A DNA stretch of 64,000 nucleotides from Phytoactinopolyspora mesophila (GTDB taxonomy: Bacteria; Actinomycetota; Actinomycetes; Jiangellales; Jiangellaceae). The stretch is from the NCBI RefSeq assembly GCF_010122465.1, contig NZ_WLZY01000012.1, positions 62,001 to 126,000 of the forward strand, given 5' to 3'. A program made the position numbers and the translations under genes. Below the pieces are notes generated by a model. The model did not search any database and was not told where the DNA came from. It saw nothing but the letters and a program-made list of their open reading frames with translations. Positions 42,803 through 51,464 of this stretch are shown one piece after another (position 1 is the stretch's first letter; every line of letters begins with the position of its first letter).

Positions 42803-43732
42803 TCACCCCTTGGTGCCGGTTGTGGCGATGCCCTGGACGAAGTGCCGCTGCCCCAGGAAGAACAAGATGATCATCGGAATAGTGGTGATCACACTCGCGG
42901 TCACCACGATCTCCCAGTGCCAGTTGCCACCGAATCCGTACTGATCGAGCAACGACTTCAAACCCCGCGGCACCGTGAACTTGTCGCTGTCGCGCAGATA
43001 GATCAGCGGCCGCATCAGATCGGTCCAGGCGGCCTGGAACTCAAAGATCAGCGTGATGATCAGCGCCGGTTTACACAACGGAGCCGCGACCCGGGCGAAG
43101 ATCGTCCAGTTGTTGGCGCCGTCGATCTTGGCCGCGTCGAAGAGGTCCCGGGGCAGGCCGAGGAAGAACTGCCGGAGCAGGAAGATGTAGAACGCGCTAC
43201 CGAAGAGATTCTGCGCCCACAGCGGGGTCAGCGTGTTGACCATGCCCAGGTTGTTCCAGATGAGGAACTGGGGAATCATCGTCACCGCGCCGGGCAGCAT
43301 CATCGTGGCGAGCACGATGCCGAACAGGAAGTTCCGGCCCCGGAATCGGAAGTACGAGAACCCCCAGGCCACCAGCGCACTCGAGATGGTGACCGCGACG
43401 GCCGCCAGCACCGTGACGAAGATGGTGTTCCACAGCCACAACAACATCGGCGCCTGCTGCCAGACGTTGATGTAGTTGTCGAAGGTGAACGTCTCGGGAA
43501 GGATCTTGTTGTCGAAGACTTCACCCTGCGGCTTGAACGACGCGCTGAGCAGCCAGATGAACGGGTAGATGAACACCAGCGTGACGGCGCCCAGCGCGGT
43601 GAAGAGCAGGATCGTCTTCAGCGTGATCTTGCGCTTCTTCGGCCGCGGCGGAACCCTCGCCTGCGCAGGCCTGGGGGCATCGGGCGCGCCGGCATCGTCG
43701 ACGTGTTCGGTCCCGATCGCGCCGGCCGTCAT
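42803..43732 (-). CDS. Sugar ABC transporter permease (MalG-like)
   Basis: 309 residues from the ATG at 43732, which overlaps the stop of the first permease (ATGA). A cytoplasmic N-terminus of 45 residues rich in Pro/Arg/Lys is followed by six helices; the ATPase-contact loop (EAA motif) DAAKIDGANNWTIFARVAAP is at about 210. CUT1 family, second permease. The operon has no ATPase gene, as usual in actinomycetes, where a shared MsiK-type ATPase serves several importers. Confidence 0.92.
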   Translation of the reverse strand: MTAGAIGTEHVDDAGAPDAPRPAQARVPPRPKKRKITLKTILLFTALGAVTLVFIYPFIWLLSASFKPQGEVFDNKILPETFTFDNYINVWQQAPMLLWLWNTIFVTVLAAVAVTISSALVAWGFSYFRFRGRNFLFGIVLATMMLPGAVTMIPQFLIWNNLGMVNTLTPLWAQNLFGSAFYIFLLRQFFLGLPRDLFDAAKIDGANNWTIFARVAAPLCKPALIITLIFEFQAAWTDLMRPLIYLRDSDKFTVPRGLKSLLDQYGFGGNWHWEIVVTASVITTIPMIILFFLGQRHFVQGIATTGTKG

Positions 43733-44691
43733 CGCTGCTCCCCTTCGTAGTAGACGAAGCGCTTGCTGATCGTCATCTGCACGGCGGTGAAGACCATGAT
43801 GATGAGGAACAGCAGCCACGCCATGGCGGACGCGTAACCCATGTTGAGGAACTCGAAGCCCTGCTGGAACAGGTAGATGACGTAGAAGAGCGCGGCGTCA
43901 TTGCTGTAGGTCGTGTTGCCCGCGCCGAAGTACGCGGTATAGGCCTCGGTGAATGTCTGGAACGCGGCGATGGTGTTCACGATGAAGATGAAGAAGATCG
44001 CACCGCTGATCATCGGCAGCGTGATCTTGAACGTCTGTTGCCACCAGTTCGCGCCGTCGACCCGTGCGGAGTCGTACATCTCCTGCGGCACGTTCTGCAA
44101 GGCCGCAAGCAAGATGATCACCGACGAGCCGACCGACCACAAGCTGATCAGAATGAGGCCGGGTTTCACCCACGTGGGATCCGTCGTCCACGCCGGGCCG
44201 TCGATACCGACCCAGCCCAGCACAGTGTTGATCAAGCCGTCCTGCCCGTTGAACAGCAGCAGGAGAAGAATCCCGACTGCCACCGGCGGGGTCATCTTCG
44301 GCAAGAAGAACGCCGTGCGGAAGAAGCCGGCCGACCGGCCGGCCTTGTAAAGCAGGAGGGCAAGCGCCAGCGACACCATCACGTAAAGCGGAACCTGCAG
44401 GACCGTGAAGTAGAACGTGTTCCACAGCGCAAGGCGAATTTTCGGGTCCTCGAGCATGCGCTGGTAGTTGTCGAGCCCGATGAACTCGGGATCGTTGATG
44501 ACGTCGTAGTTGGTCAGCGACAGGTACCCGCTGTAGATGATCGGCCATGCGGTGAAGACCAGGAAGCCGATGATCCACGGGCTGATGAACAGCAGGGCGG
44601 CGCGGGTGTTACGCCTGCGGCTGATCCGTTTCGCCCGGAGCGCCGAGGTGTCACTCGGCGCTCCAGGCGAAGCGGCTGTGGTGGCTGTCAA
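43729..44691 (-). CDS. Sugar ABC transporter permease (MalF-like)
   Basis: 320 residues. I propose the TTG at 44691 as the start: it follows the stop of the solute-binding protein gene by five bases and there is a GAGG about ten bases upstream; no ATG or GTG is found in a better place. Six helices (WIIGFLVFTAWPIIYSGYLSL to AMAWLLFLIIMVFTAVQMTI) and the EAA loop SARVDGANWWQQTFKITLPM at about 240. CUT1 family, first permease. Partner of the MalG-like permease and lipoprotein on either side. Confidence 0.9.
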   Translation of the reverse strand: MTATTAASPGAPSDTSALRAKRISRRRNTRAALLFISPWIIGFLVFTAWPIIYSGYLSLTNYDVINDPEFIGLDNYQRMLEDPKIRLALWNTFYFTVLQVPLYVMVSLALALLLYKAGRSAGFFRTAFFLPKMTPPVAVGILLLLLFNGQDGLINTVLGWVGIDGPAWTTDPTWVKPGLILISLWSVGSSVIILLAALQNVPQEMYDSARVDGANWWQQTFKITLPMISGAIFFIFIVNTIAAFQTFTEAYTAYFGAGNTTYSNDAALFYVIYLFQQGFEFLNMGYASAMAWLLFLIIMVFTAVQMTISKRFVYYEGEQR

Positions 44692-44696
44692 TGCCG

Positions 44697-46115
44697 TTAG
44701 TCCTCGTCCCAGGCGGCCCAAGCCTCGTCGAGAGCGCTTTGCGCTTCCTGCTGGGCTTGTTCCATCGCTGCCTGCGGCTCTTGCTGACCGTTCAGGACCC
44801 GGTTGACGGCGTCCTGCCAGGCGGTCTTGAATTCCGCGTCGGCCGGGTTGGCGGGGAGACTCGTGGTGTGCTCGTTGGCCTCGTACGTGGCCTCGATCGC
44901 GGCGTCCCACTTGGCGTCACCGCTGGGCTCCACCAACGCGTCGTAGATCTCCTGGTCGGCCACGGCGTTGCCGGTGAGCAGCCCGGTGAACGGCTTGCCG
45001 TCCTCGGCCCGCGCGTCGGCCCGTGCCTGCGCCGCTTTCATCCAGGTTTCGGGGGCTGTCATGGTCTTGATGAACCGGCAGGCCGCCTCCGGGTTGTCGG
45101 CGTCGGCCGAGATGGCCCATGCGGAACCGGAGGAGTAGGCGATCGGCTGGCCCTGCCGGTCCTTGGCCGTGGTGAACGCCAGTGGTGCGTCCGGTGAGAC
45201 GTCGTTGAGCACGTTGACGTACCACTGTTCGAACTGCATGGCGCCCAGCTCGCCGGCGGCGAACTGGTTGCCGTTGCCGAAGAAGTCAGCGGAGTCCCGG
45301 ACCGCCTTCACGGTGCCGAAGCCACCCTGCAGTTCATAGATGCCGACGGCCCACTCGAGCGCTTCCACGACCTTGGGGTCATCAAGGTGGGCCGTCCTGC
45401 CGTCGTCGGAGAGCAGCTGCCCGCCGTTGGCGCGAACCCACAGCGGGAGGAACTCGGGGAGTTTGCTGTCGAAGCCGATGACGGAAAGCCGGCCGCCGTC
45501 CTGCTCGTACATCGCCTCGGTGGCCGCCTCGATCGCCTCCCAGTCGGATCCGTCGACGTCGTCCAGCGTCAGACCGGCCTCGTCCAGCAGATCCGCGTTC
45601 GCCATGGTGATCTGCACCTGGTTGAACTCGGGGATCGCGTAGAGCTGGCCTTCGAACGTGACCTGCTCGACAGCGGCTTCGCGGTACATCGAGACGTCGA
45701 TGCCCTCACCGTCGACACACTCGTTGAGCGGCATGATCGCGCCCCTGGAGGCGAACGTTCCGATCTGGTCGCGGTTGGGCCGGATCAGGTCCGGCGGCTC
45801 GCCGGTGGCCATCGCGGAGAGAAACTGCTGGATGTCCAGTTCGCCCTCGGCCAGGCTGACGTCTACCGGCTCGATGGCTGCTACGGCGTCGTCGTAGCGG
45901 ATCTCGGCGATCTCATCACCGAGAGCGAAGCCCATGATCGTCATGTTGCCGCTGAGCTCGGCGTCCGGATCGAATGCAGAGCTGCCTTCAACGGTGCTGT
46001 CGTCCGGATTGTCATTGTCGCCGGCGTTGTCGTTCCCGGTACCGCTGGCGCATGCCGCGAGGGTCAAACCTGCGGCCGCCACCAGAACCAACCACCGGAC
46101 GGGTGCAGGTCTCAT
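44697..46115 (-). CDS. Sugar ABC transporter solute-binding lipoprotein
   Basis: 472 residues from the ATG at 46115, seven bases after GGAGG; a much longer frame upstream is not coding. Lipobox LAAC follows MRPAPVRWLVLVAAAGLT. An acidic linker (NDNAGDNDNPDDSTVEGS) is followed by the CUT1 binding-protein fold: ELSGNMTIMGFALGDEIAEI, FEGQLYAIPEFNQVQITMAN, GFDSKLPEFLPLWVRANGGQ, QPIAYSSGSAWAIS. First gene of an operon continuing through two permeases, GH2, GH1, GH36-like and FAD genes. Probably captures a beta-mannoside-containing oligosaccharide. Two operator-like sites lie just upstream. Confidence 0.92.
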   Translation of the reverse strand: MRPAPVRWLVLVAAAGLTLAACASGTGNDNAGDNDNPDDSTVEGSSAFDPDAELSGNMTIMGFALGDEIAEIRYDDAVAAIEPVDVSLAEGELDIQQFLSAMATGEPPDLIRPNRDQIGTFASRGAIMPLNECVDGEGIDVSMYREAAVEQVTFEGQLYAIPEFNQVQITMANADLLDEAGLTLDDVDGSDWEAIEAATEAMYEQDGGRLSVIGFDSKLPEFLPLWVRANGGQLLSDDGRTAHLDDPKVVEALEWAVGIYELQGGFGTVKAVRDSADFFGNGNQFAAGELGAMQFEQWYVNVLNDVSPDAPLAFTTAKDRQGQPIAYSSGSAWAISADADNPEAACRFIKTMTAPETWMKAAQARADARAEDGKPFTGLLTGNAVADQEIYDALVEPSGDAKWDAAIEATYEANEHTTSLPANPADAEFKTAWQDAVNRVLNGQQEPQAAMEQAQQEAQSALDEAWAAWDED

Positions 46116-46165
46116 GGGCTGTCCTCCATGTCTGGGGAGGCGCCTGGCGTGCGGCGCCCACAATG

Positions 46166-46195
46166 TGGCAACGATTTCATATGAGAACGTACCCA
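46166..46195. promoter_or_regulatory. Two adjacent LacI-type operator-like sites upstream of the ABC-GH operon
   Basis: TGGCAACGATTTCA (46166-46179) and TGAGAACGTACCCA (46182-46195) both fit TGRNAWC-CG-type half-sites with a central CG and sit 51-80 bases upstream of the lipoprotein ATG. Spacing of 16 bases between centres places them on nearly opposite faces. Same motif class as at 28606, 31797 and 47918. Confidence 0.6.
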
Positions 46196-46249
46196 TGCCT
46201 GTGACTCGCGTCAATGCATGTACGTAACGAATCTGAAACGGAGTCCGTC

Positions 46250-46945
46250 TCACACGTGGCGACGGGCCAGCAGGCGTCCCACCGCCAGCCGCGGGGAACT
46301 CACCACCGCGACACGTCCCGCATCGGCCACCTCGTCCGCCAGGTGGGCCATCGAAGCCTGCGCCAGCACCACGACGTCGGCCCGCTCCGGCACGGCCCAC
46401 CGCACGGCCGCCTGGACAACCAGCGCGTCGTGCCGCTGATCGTCTCCGGCCGCGCGCGCCTGGCCGGCCGCGGTGAGAGTCTCGGTCTCGATGCTCATGG
46501 CCATCCCTGCCTGCGTGCCACTACGTCTGAGCAGCCGCACCGTCGGGCCGATAGTGCTGTCCACAGTGGCGAGCACGGCGATGCGTCCATTGTCGCCGGC
46601 CAGCTCGACGGCGTGGTCGGCCATCGCCTGGTCGATCCGTATCACCGGGGTGCCGCTGTGCGCCGCTGGGATCTCTTCGGTCGCCTCCCCCAGCGACGAG
46701 CATGTCACCAGAATGCCCGCGGCCCCTTGCGATCGAAGGTGGGCGACGTGTGAGTCCAGCCGGACCAGGACGTCCGGCGTCACACCGGCGGACATCGCCG
46801 CATGAAGCAGCCACGGATCGGTGAGATGAATCAGCTCGACCGCCACGTCGAGCTGGCCGGCAGCGTCGAGGATCAGATCATGAAACACGGGCGCCAGCGC
46901 TGGAACGGTGTGCACCAGACCCAGTCGGCGCGCCGGCCCCGTCAT
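46250..46945 (-). CDS. Asp/Glu/hydantoin racemase-superfamily protein
   Basis: 231 residues from the ATG at 46945, which overlaps the aldolase stop (ATGA). RRLGLVHTVPALAPVFHDLI at the start and GILVTCSSLGEATEEI with Cys82 match the first half of racemases. The second catalytic Cys, normally in a VLGCT-like motif, is replaced: DVVVLAQASMAHLADEV around residue 195 has Ala. A two-base racemase mechanism is therefore unlikely; isomerase or lyase activity is possible. Its place after an aldolase in a sugar locus suggests a role in carbohydrate breakdown, not amino acid racemisation. Confidence 0.8.
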   Translation of the reverse strand: MTGPARRLGLVHTVPALAPVFHDLILDAAGQLDVAVELIHLTDPWLLHAAMSAGVTPDVLVRLDSHVAHLRSQGAAGILVTCSSLGEATEEIPAAHSGTPVIRIDQAMADHAVELAGDNGRIAVLATVDSTIGPTVRLLRRSGTQAGMAMSIETETLTAAGQARAAGDDQRHDALVVQAAVRWAVPERADVVVLAQASMAHLADEVADAGRVAVVSSPRLAVGRLLARRHV

Positions 46946-47865
46946 GCTTGCCACCAGGGGCGGGCATGCGCGTCGACCACATCGACAAGGTGCCGCAGAC
47001 GTGGCAATGACCTTTGCTCGAGCTCGACCAGCGGCCGCCCGACAACATCGCTCCACAATGCCCGGCCGGCCAGAAAACCGGAAGCACCGGCCCGGCACGC
47101 GGCAGCGACGGCATCCGGGAAACGCTCGAGCTGGACCCCCTGGGAGAGAACCACCCATGGCCCGATGACGGATTCGTCGAGTGCACGGCACTCGTCCTCC
47201 AGCTCGGCCAGCTCACCTCGCCCGGCACTCGGGACTTGCGCCTTGTAGAGGCTTGGGCGCAGAGCAGACAGTTCCGCGGCGGCCTCACGGATCGCGGTGT
47301 TGAGATCCCAACCGCGCTCGGCCTCCGCAGGCGTCGCGCGCACCACCGGTTCCAGGACGCTGAGCACGCCGTGCTTGCGAGCAAGCTCGATGAAGTCGCG
47401 GGCCAGCCGGACACGCTGCTCACGGAGGCTGTCCCGGCGCCAGATCACCAGCAACTTGATCGCCGCGACACCGTCGAATCCGCCCGCGGCAGCCACCGCA
47501 TCCGGGTCGAGCCGCGTCTCTTCCACCGGCCCGCCAACTGACTGCTCGAGAGCATCGACGGCGAGGATCAGCCCGCACGATCCCGGGAGAACCCCCTGCG
47601 TGCGCACAGCGTCGAAGCCGAGCTCCCGGTCGATCAAGAAGCCCGACGCGCACGGCCCGAGTTCCCGGGCAACAGCCAGCTTGAACTCGGTGAGTTCGCT
47701 CGTCGACGGGCGATCACCGGTGACCTGCTCGAACATGGCCCGCAAGCTCTCGCGCTGGTCCATGGCGACCATGGCGAGGCCGCCGCGCGGCCGGGCCAGG
47801 GTTTCCAGTGACGACGGGTCAGCGACTGGACTTACAGACGCCGCCGGCATCGAGTCCTCGTTCAT
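46942..47865 (-). CDS. Class I aldolase of the LacD/tagatose-bisphosphate aldolase type
   Basis: 307 residues from the ATG at 47865, five bases after AAGGAG; the frame is open to 47934. Signature segments: GLAMVAMDQRESLRAMF (about 30-46), GFLIDRELGFDAV, VAAIKLLVIWRRD (candidate Schiff-base Lys region), HGVLSVLEPVV, SLYKAQVPSAGRGE and WVVLSQGVQLERFPDAV. These resemble LacD and the sulfofructose-phosphate aldolase YihT. No galactose-6-phosphate isomerase genes are near, so the true ketose phosphate is unknown. Two-gene operon with the racemase-like gene; operator-like site upstream. Confidence 0.8.
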   Translation of the reverse strand: MNEDSMPAASVSPVADPSSLETLARPRGGLAMVAMDQRESLRAMFEQVTGDRPSTSELTEFKLAVARELGPCASGFLIDRELGFDAVRTQGVLPGSCGLILAVDALEQSVGGPVEETRLDPDAVAAAGGFDGVAAIKLLVIWRRDSLREQRVRLARDFIELARKHGVLSVLEPVVRATPAEAERGWDLNTAIREAAAELSALRPSLYKAQVPSAGRGELAELEDECRALDESVIGPWVVLSQGVQLERFPDAVAAACRAGASGFLAGRALWSDVVGRPLVELEQRSLPRLRHLVDVVDAHARPWWQA

Positions 47866-47917
47866 CGGAGCTCCTTCGCATACGGGTACCTCACTGACAG
47901 GCCCCAGGAGGGGATTG

Positions 47918-47931
47918 TGACAACGATCCCA
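47918..47931. promoter_or_regulatory. LacI-type operator-like site upstream of the aldolase operon
   Basis: TGACAACGATCCCA, 53 bases upstream of the aldolase start, is the same motif class as the sites at 28606 and 31797. It lies in the 355-base divergent gap 47866-48220 between the aldolase and the second LacI gene; the rest of this gap contains the second LacI's own site and no convincing ORF. Confidence 0.6.
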
Positions 47932-48155
47932 CATTACGGCCTCCCGCTTACCTCTTCCGCCGCCCGGGCGAAGAAGACGCGCTGAGCGGCCTCAGCGCCG
48001 TCCGCGTCGCCACCCTCAGGAGAGTGCACCCAGCGCCCTGCGCCACATGCGTAGGGCAAGGCCACAGGCTTTGCCGGCGACCTGAAAGCCAGTAACCCTT
48101 GCGCGACTATCTTGCGCGCGACGCCAAACTGGCGTAGGTTCCTCCGAAACGTAGG

Positions 48156-48167
48156 CGAAACGCTTCG
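48156..48167. promoter_or_regulatory. LacI operator CGAAACGCTTCG upstream of the second LacI gene
   Basis: CGAAACGCTTCG (48156-48167) is a LacI-family palindrome with one asymmetric pair, 53 bases upstream of the lacI2 ATG. A second half-site CGAAACG starts at 48144. It resembles the perfect palindrome at 49294, so the regulator likely controls itself and the next operon. Confidence 0.65.
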
Positions 48168-48220
48168 ATAATGTGCGTCAAGCGTTCGGCGGTCAGGCGT
48201 TCGGCGATGGAGTGTTCGGC

Positions 48221-49258
48221 ATGGCATCGATCCACGACGTAGCGCGGGTATCCGGCGTGTCGATCAGCACCGTCTCTTACGCGCTCAGTGGTAAGCGCCC
48301 GGTTTCCGAGGCCACCCGGGCCCGGATCGCCAAGGCCGCGAAAGAACTCGGCTACCAGCCGAATGCCCGCGGACGGATGCTCGCCGGACGCCGAACCCAA
48401 CTACTCGCCCTGACCGCCCCGCTGCATGCGGAGACGTCGGCGCCAGCTCACATGGCCTTCGTCCTTGCGGTCGTGACAGCCGCGCGCCGATACGACTACG
48501 ACGTCATCCTGCTCACCGAAGAGGAAGCGACCGGAGGCCTGAGCCGGGTCACCTCGAGCAAGCTCGCGGACGGCATCGTCGTCCTCGATGTCGCCATCGA
48601 CGACCACCGCGTCGATCTCATCCGTGACCTCGACATCCCTGCCGTGTTGATCGGGGTGCCCGGCAACACGGCAGGCCTCGTCTGCGTCGACCTGGATTTC
48701 GAGGCGGCAGCTCGCCTGGCCGTCGACCAACTGGCCGACAACGGACACACCTCACTTGCCCTGCTCGGCGAGCCGCATGCCGTTTACGAGCGTGGCTCGA
48801 ACTATCCACGACGTTTCCGGGACGCCCTTCTGACCCATGCCGCGGCCCGGAGCGTCGACTGCATCTTCGTCGAGTCGTCCAAGAACCCGGTCGACGTACG
48901 CGCTGCCATCGACACCGCACTAGCGGCCGAACCTCGCCCCACCGGCCTGGTGATGCAGTGTGCGGAACCCAGCCAGGTGACCACACTGGAGCATCTCGCT
49001 GCCCGGGGCGTACGGATTCCAGCCGAGCTGTCGGTGATCTCGGCCGCTTCCACCTTCGACACATCGCGGTTCACACCGCCGCTTGATGTCATACCGCTGG
49101 TCCCGGCAGAGACATCAGACCGCGCCATCGACCTTTTGATGACCACTTTCAGTAAACGGCATGAGCCGGTAGTCGAACTACTCGCGCCGCGCTACTTCGC
49201 GAACGGTTCCGTCGGGCCGCCGCCGGCGCGGTCCATTCCTCGCCCCCATACCAACTGA
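48221..49258 (+). CDS. LacI-family regulator of the GH42 operon
   Basis: 345 residues from the ATG at 48221, with GGAG eight bases upstream; the frame opens at 48173 without ribosome site. HTH SIHDVARVSGVSISTVSYAL (3-22) is followed by the hinge KELGYQPNARGRMLAGRRTQ and a PBP-like effector domain (DGIVVLDVAIDD; TSLALLGEPHAVYERG; VRIPAELSVISAAS). It lies directly upstream of the GH42-ABC-GH95 operon, in the same direction, with a perfect palindrome between them. Effector probably a galactoside or fucoside; inferred from neighbours. Confidence 0.93.
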   Translation: MASIHDVARVSGVSISTVSYALSGKRPVSEATRARIAKAAKELGYQPNARGRMLAGRRTQLLALTAPLHAETSAPAHMAFVLAVVTAARRYDYDVILLTEEEATGGLSRVTSSKLADGIVVLDVAIDDHRVDLIRDLDIPAVLIGVPGNTAGLVCVDLDFEAAARLAVDQLADNGHTSLALLGEPHAVYERGSNYPRRFRDALLTHAAARSVDCIFVESSKNPVDVRAAIDTALAAEPRPTGLVMQCAEPSQVTTLEHLAARGVRIPAELSVISAASTFDTSRFTPPLDVIPLVPAETSDRAIDLLMTTFSKRHEPVVELLAPRYFANGSVGPPPARSIPRPHTN

Positions 49259-49293
49259 GCCGCAGCAACCTACGGAGAGCCGCATGCTAGTCA

Positions 49294-49307
49294 TCGAAAC
49301 GTTTCGA
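49294..49307. promoter_or_regulatory. Perfect palindromic LacI operator upstream of the GH42 operon
   Basis: TCGAAACGTTTCGA is a perfect 14-bp palindrome with central CG, 41 bases upstream of the GH42 start. This is the common LacI/CcpA-type site of actinobacteria. It differs clearly from the TGRNAWC class used elsewhere in the locus. Confidence 0.75.
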
Positions 49308-49347
49308 CGCCCGAGCGTCCGGGTCGTAGCCGCACGGGCGGCCAACA

Positions 49348-51396
49348 ATGCCGGCTGACCCCAGCGGCCAGCGGCTGGCCAGGTGGCACGACCGTCTCGC
49401 ATTCGGCGGCGACTACAACCCCGAGCAATGGCCGGAAGAGACCTGGCACGAGGACGTCCGGCTGATGCGGGCGGCCGGTGTCAACACCGCCACAGTCGGC
49501 GTCTTCTCGTGGTCGATGCTGGAACCGGCCGAGCGTGTCTACGATTTTGGCTGGCTCGACCGGATCATGGACCTGCTCCACGAGAACGGCATCCGTGTCG
49601 TCCTTGCCACCCCCACCGCGTCGCCGCCGCCCTGGTTCACCCTCGCGCACCCCGAAGCGCTGCCTGTCACCCCGGCGGGCGTCCGGCTGATTCACGGCAG
49701 CCGGGACACCTACAACCCCGCCGCACCCGCGTACCGGGCCGCAGCCCGAAGAATCGCCCGCGCGATGGCCGAACGCTACGCCACCCACCCGGCTCTCGCC
49801 ATGTGGCACGTCCACAACGAGTACGGCACCGTCTCCTACGGCCCCGTCACCGACGACGCGTTCCGGGCATGGCTCCAGCAGCGCTACGGCAGCCTCGACG
49901 TGGTCAACCGGACGTGGAACACCGCCTTCTGGTCACAACGGTACGGCCGGTGGGAAGAGATCTTCGCCCCGCAAGCCACGCAGTACCTGCCCAACCCCGG
50001 GCAGGTACTGGACTTCAAACGCTTCAGCGCCGACGTGCTCACCCAATGCCTGGACGACCAGGTGGCGATCCTCCGCGAGACGACGCCGGACATCCCCATC
50101 ACCACCAACTTCATACTGCCCACCTGGAACAACTATGACCAGTGGGCCTTCGCCCGGCGGATCGACCAGGTGTCGATCGACCATTACCTGGACGAACGCG
50201 GCCCGAAGGGTGAAATCCACGTCGCCTTCGGCGCCGACCTGGCCCGCAGCTTCAACGACGGCCGGCCGTGGCTGCTCATGGAGCAGGCCACCAGCCTCAT
50301 CTACGACTACGCCGGCGGCCGCATGCATGTGAAAGAACCGGGACGGATGCGGCGGAACACACTGCAGTACCTGGCACGCGGCGCGACCGGCTCGCTGTTC
50401 TTCCAATGGCGTTCTCCCCAGGTAGGCGCCGAGTTCTTCCACTCGGCGATGGTCCCCCACGCCGGCCCGGACAGCCGGATCTTCCGGGAGATCACCGAAC
50501 TCGGTGCGGACCTGGCCAAGCTGGCCGAGCTCGCCGAGCCACCTTCCCAGGGCCCGGTCAACGACCACAAGGTGGCGATCTTCTGGCAGGCCGACGCTTG
50601 GTGGGCCGCGGAGACCCGGTCGATGCCGTCATCCGACACCGGCTTCCTCGAAGCCGTGCGCCGGGCTCATACCGCCCTCTGGAATCTGGGCATCAACGCC
50701 GACGTCGTCGATCCCGACGGCGACCTCAGCCGCTACGACCTCATCCTGATCCCCAGCATGCTGGCCGTCAGCGACGCACAAGCAGCGGCCGCCGGCGCAT
50801 ACGTGCGCGCCGGCGGGCACCTGGTCGTCTGGCACTTCTCAGGCACTACCGACGAGCACCTGTGGGTCCGGCCCGGCGGCTATACAGGTGCCTTCGCGGC
50901 CACGCTCGGCATCCGGGTCGAAGAACACGTTCCACTAGCCGCCGAAGACTCCCTGACCTTGGACGACGCGAGCGAGTGCGGTTCCTGGAGCGAGCTCGTC
51001 CATCTCACCGGGGCCGAGGCCGTCGCACGATACGACACTGGAGCCCACCCGGTGATTCCAGCCGGGTCGGCGGCCATTACCCGCCACCGTCTGGGCGCCG
51101 GCGTAGCTCACTATTTCTCGACCCGGCTGGCCGACGACGCGTTGGAGCGGCACCTCGACAGGATCCGCACCGAGGCCGGCGTCGAGCCGGTCCACAAAGC
51201 GGCCGGCCGCGGCGTCGAGGTGCTCCGCCGCCGCGCGGGCAATCGCGACTACCTGTTCTTGTTCAACCACACCTCCGAGCCGATCTCGGCCGTCCTCACC
51301 GGCACCGACGTGTTGAAGAGGCAGGAACTGGACGGTCCGGTCACGGTGGCGGCGGGCGAGGCCGTCGTCGTCCGCGAGCCCGGAAGAACGCCCTGA
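49348..51396 (+). CDS. GH42 beta-galactosidase
   Basis: 682 residues, normal for the family. FGGDYNPEQWPEETWHEDV (19-37) and VNTATVGVFSWSMLEP are GH42 signatures, acid/base Glu158 in HVHNEYG and nucleophile Glu312 in LLMEQAT are present. Barrel, trimerisation domain (YDLILIPSMLAVSDAQAAA) and C-terminal beta domain are all there. No signal peptide, so intracellular. First gene of the operon with the second sugar importer and GH95. Ribosome site weak. Hydrolyses beta-galactosides, perhaps plant galactan or glycan side chains. Confidence 0.95.
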   Translation: MPADPSGQRLARWHDRLAFGGDYNPEQWPEETWHEDVRLMRAAGVNTATVGVFSWSMLEPAERVYDFGWLDRIMDLLHENGIRVVLATPTASPPPWFTLAHPEALPVTPAGVRLIHGSRDTYNPAAPAYRAAARRIARAMAERYATHPALAMWHVHNEYGTVSYGPVTDDAFRAWLQQRYGSLDVVNRTWNTAFWSQRYGRWEEIFAPQATQYLPNPGQVLDFKRFSADVLTQCLDDQVAILRETTPDIPITTNFILPTWNNYDQWAFARRIDQVSIDHYLDERGPKGEIHVAFGADLARSFNDGRPWLLMEQATSLIYDYAGGRMHVKEPGRMRRNTLQYLARGATGSLFFQWRSPQVGAEFFHSAMVPHAGPDSRIFREITELGADLAKLAELAEPPSQGPVNDHKVAIFWQADAWWAAETRSMPSSDTGFLEAVRRAHTALWNLGINADVVDPDGDLSRYDLILIPSMLAVSDAQAAAAGAYVRAGGHLVVWHFSGTTDEHLWVRPGGYTGAFAATLGIRVEEHVPLAAEDSLTLDDASECGSWSELVHLTGAEAVARYDTGAHPVIPAGSAAITRHRLGAGVAHYFSTRLADDALERHLDRIRTEAGVEPVHKAAGRGVEVLRRRAGNRDYLFLFNHTSEPISAVLTGTDVLKRQELDGPVTVAAGEAVVVREPGRTP

Positions 51397-51464
51397 CCAG
51401 AGCAGGGCCGCCGCGCCCTGCCACGAGCCACCTTCGGGTGGAGCATCAGAAAGGAACATCACGC

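Noticed and set aside
46942-47865. Sulfoquinovose (sulfoglycolysis) locus because of a YihT-like aldolase
   Set aside because: No GH31 sulfoquinovosidase, no sulfosugar kinase or isomerase set of that pathway was recognised; similarity to LacD explains the aldolase as well.
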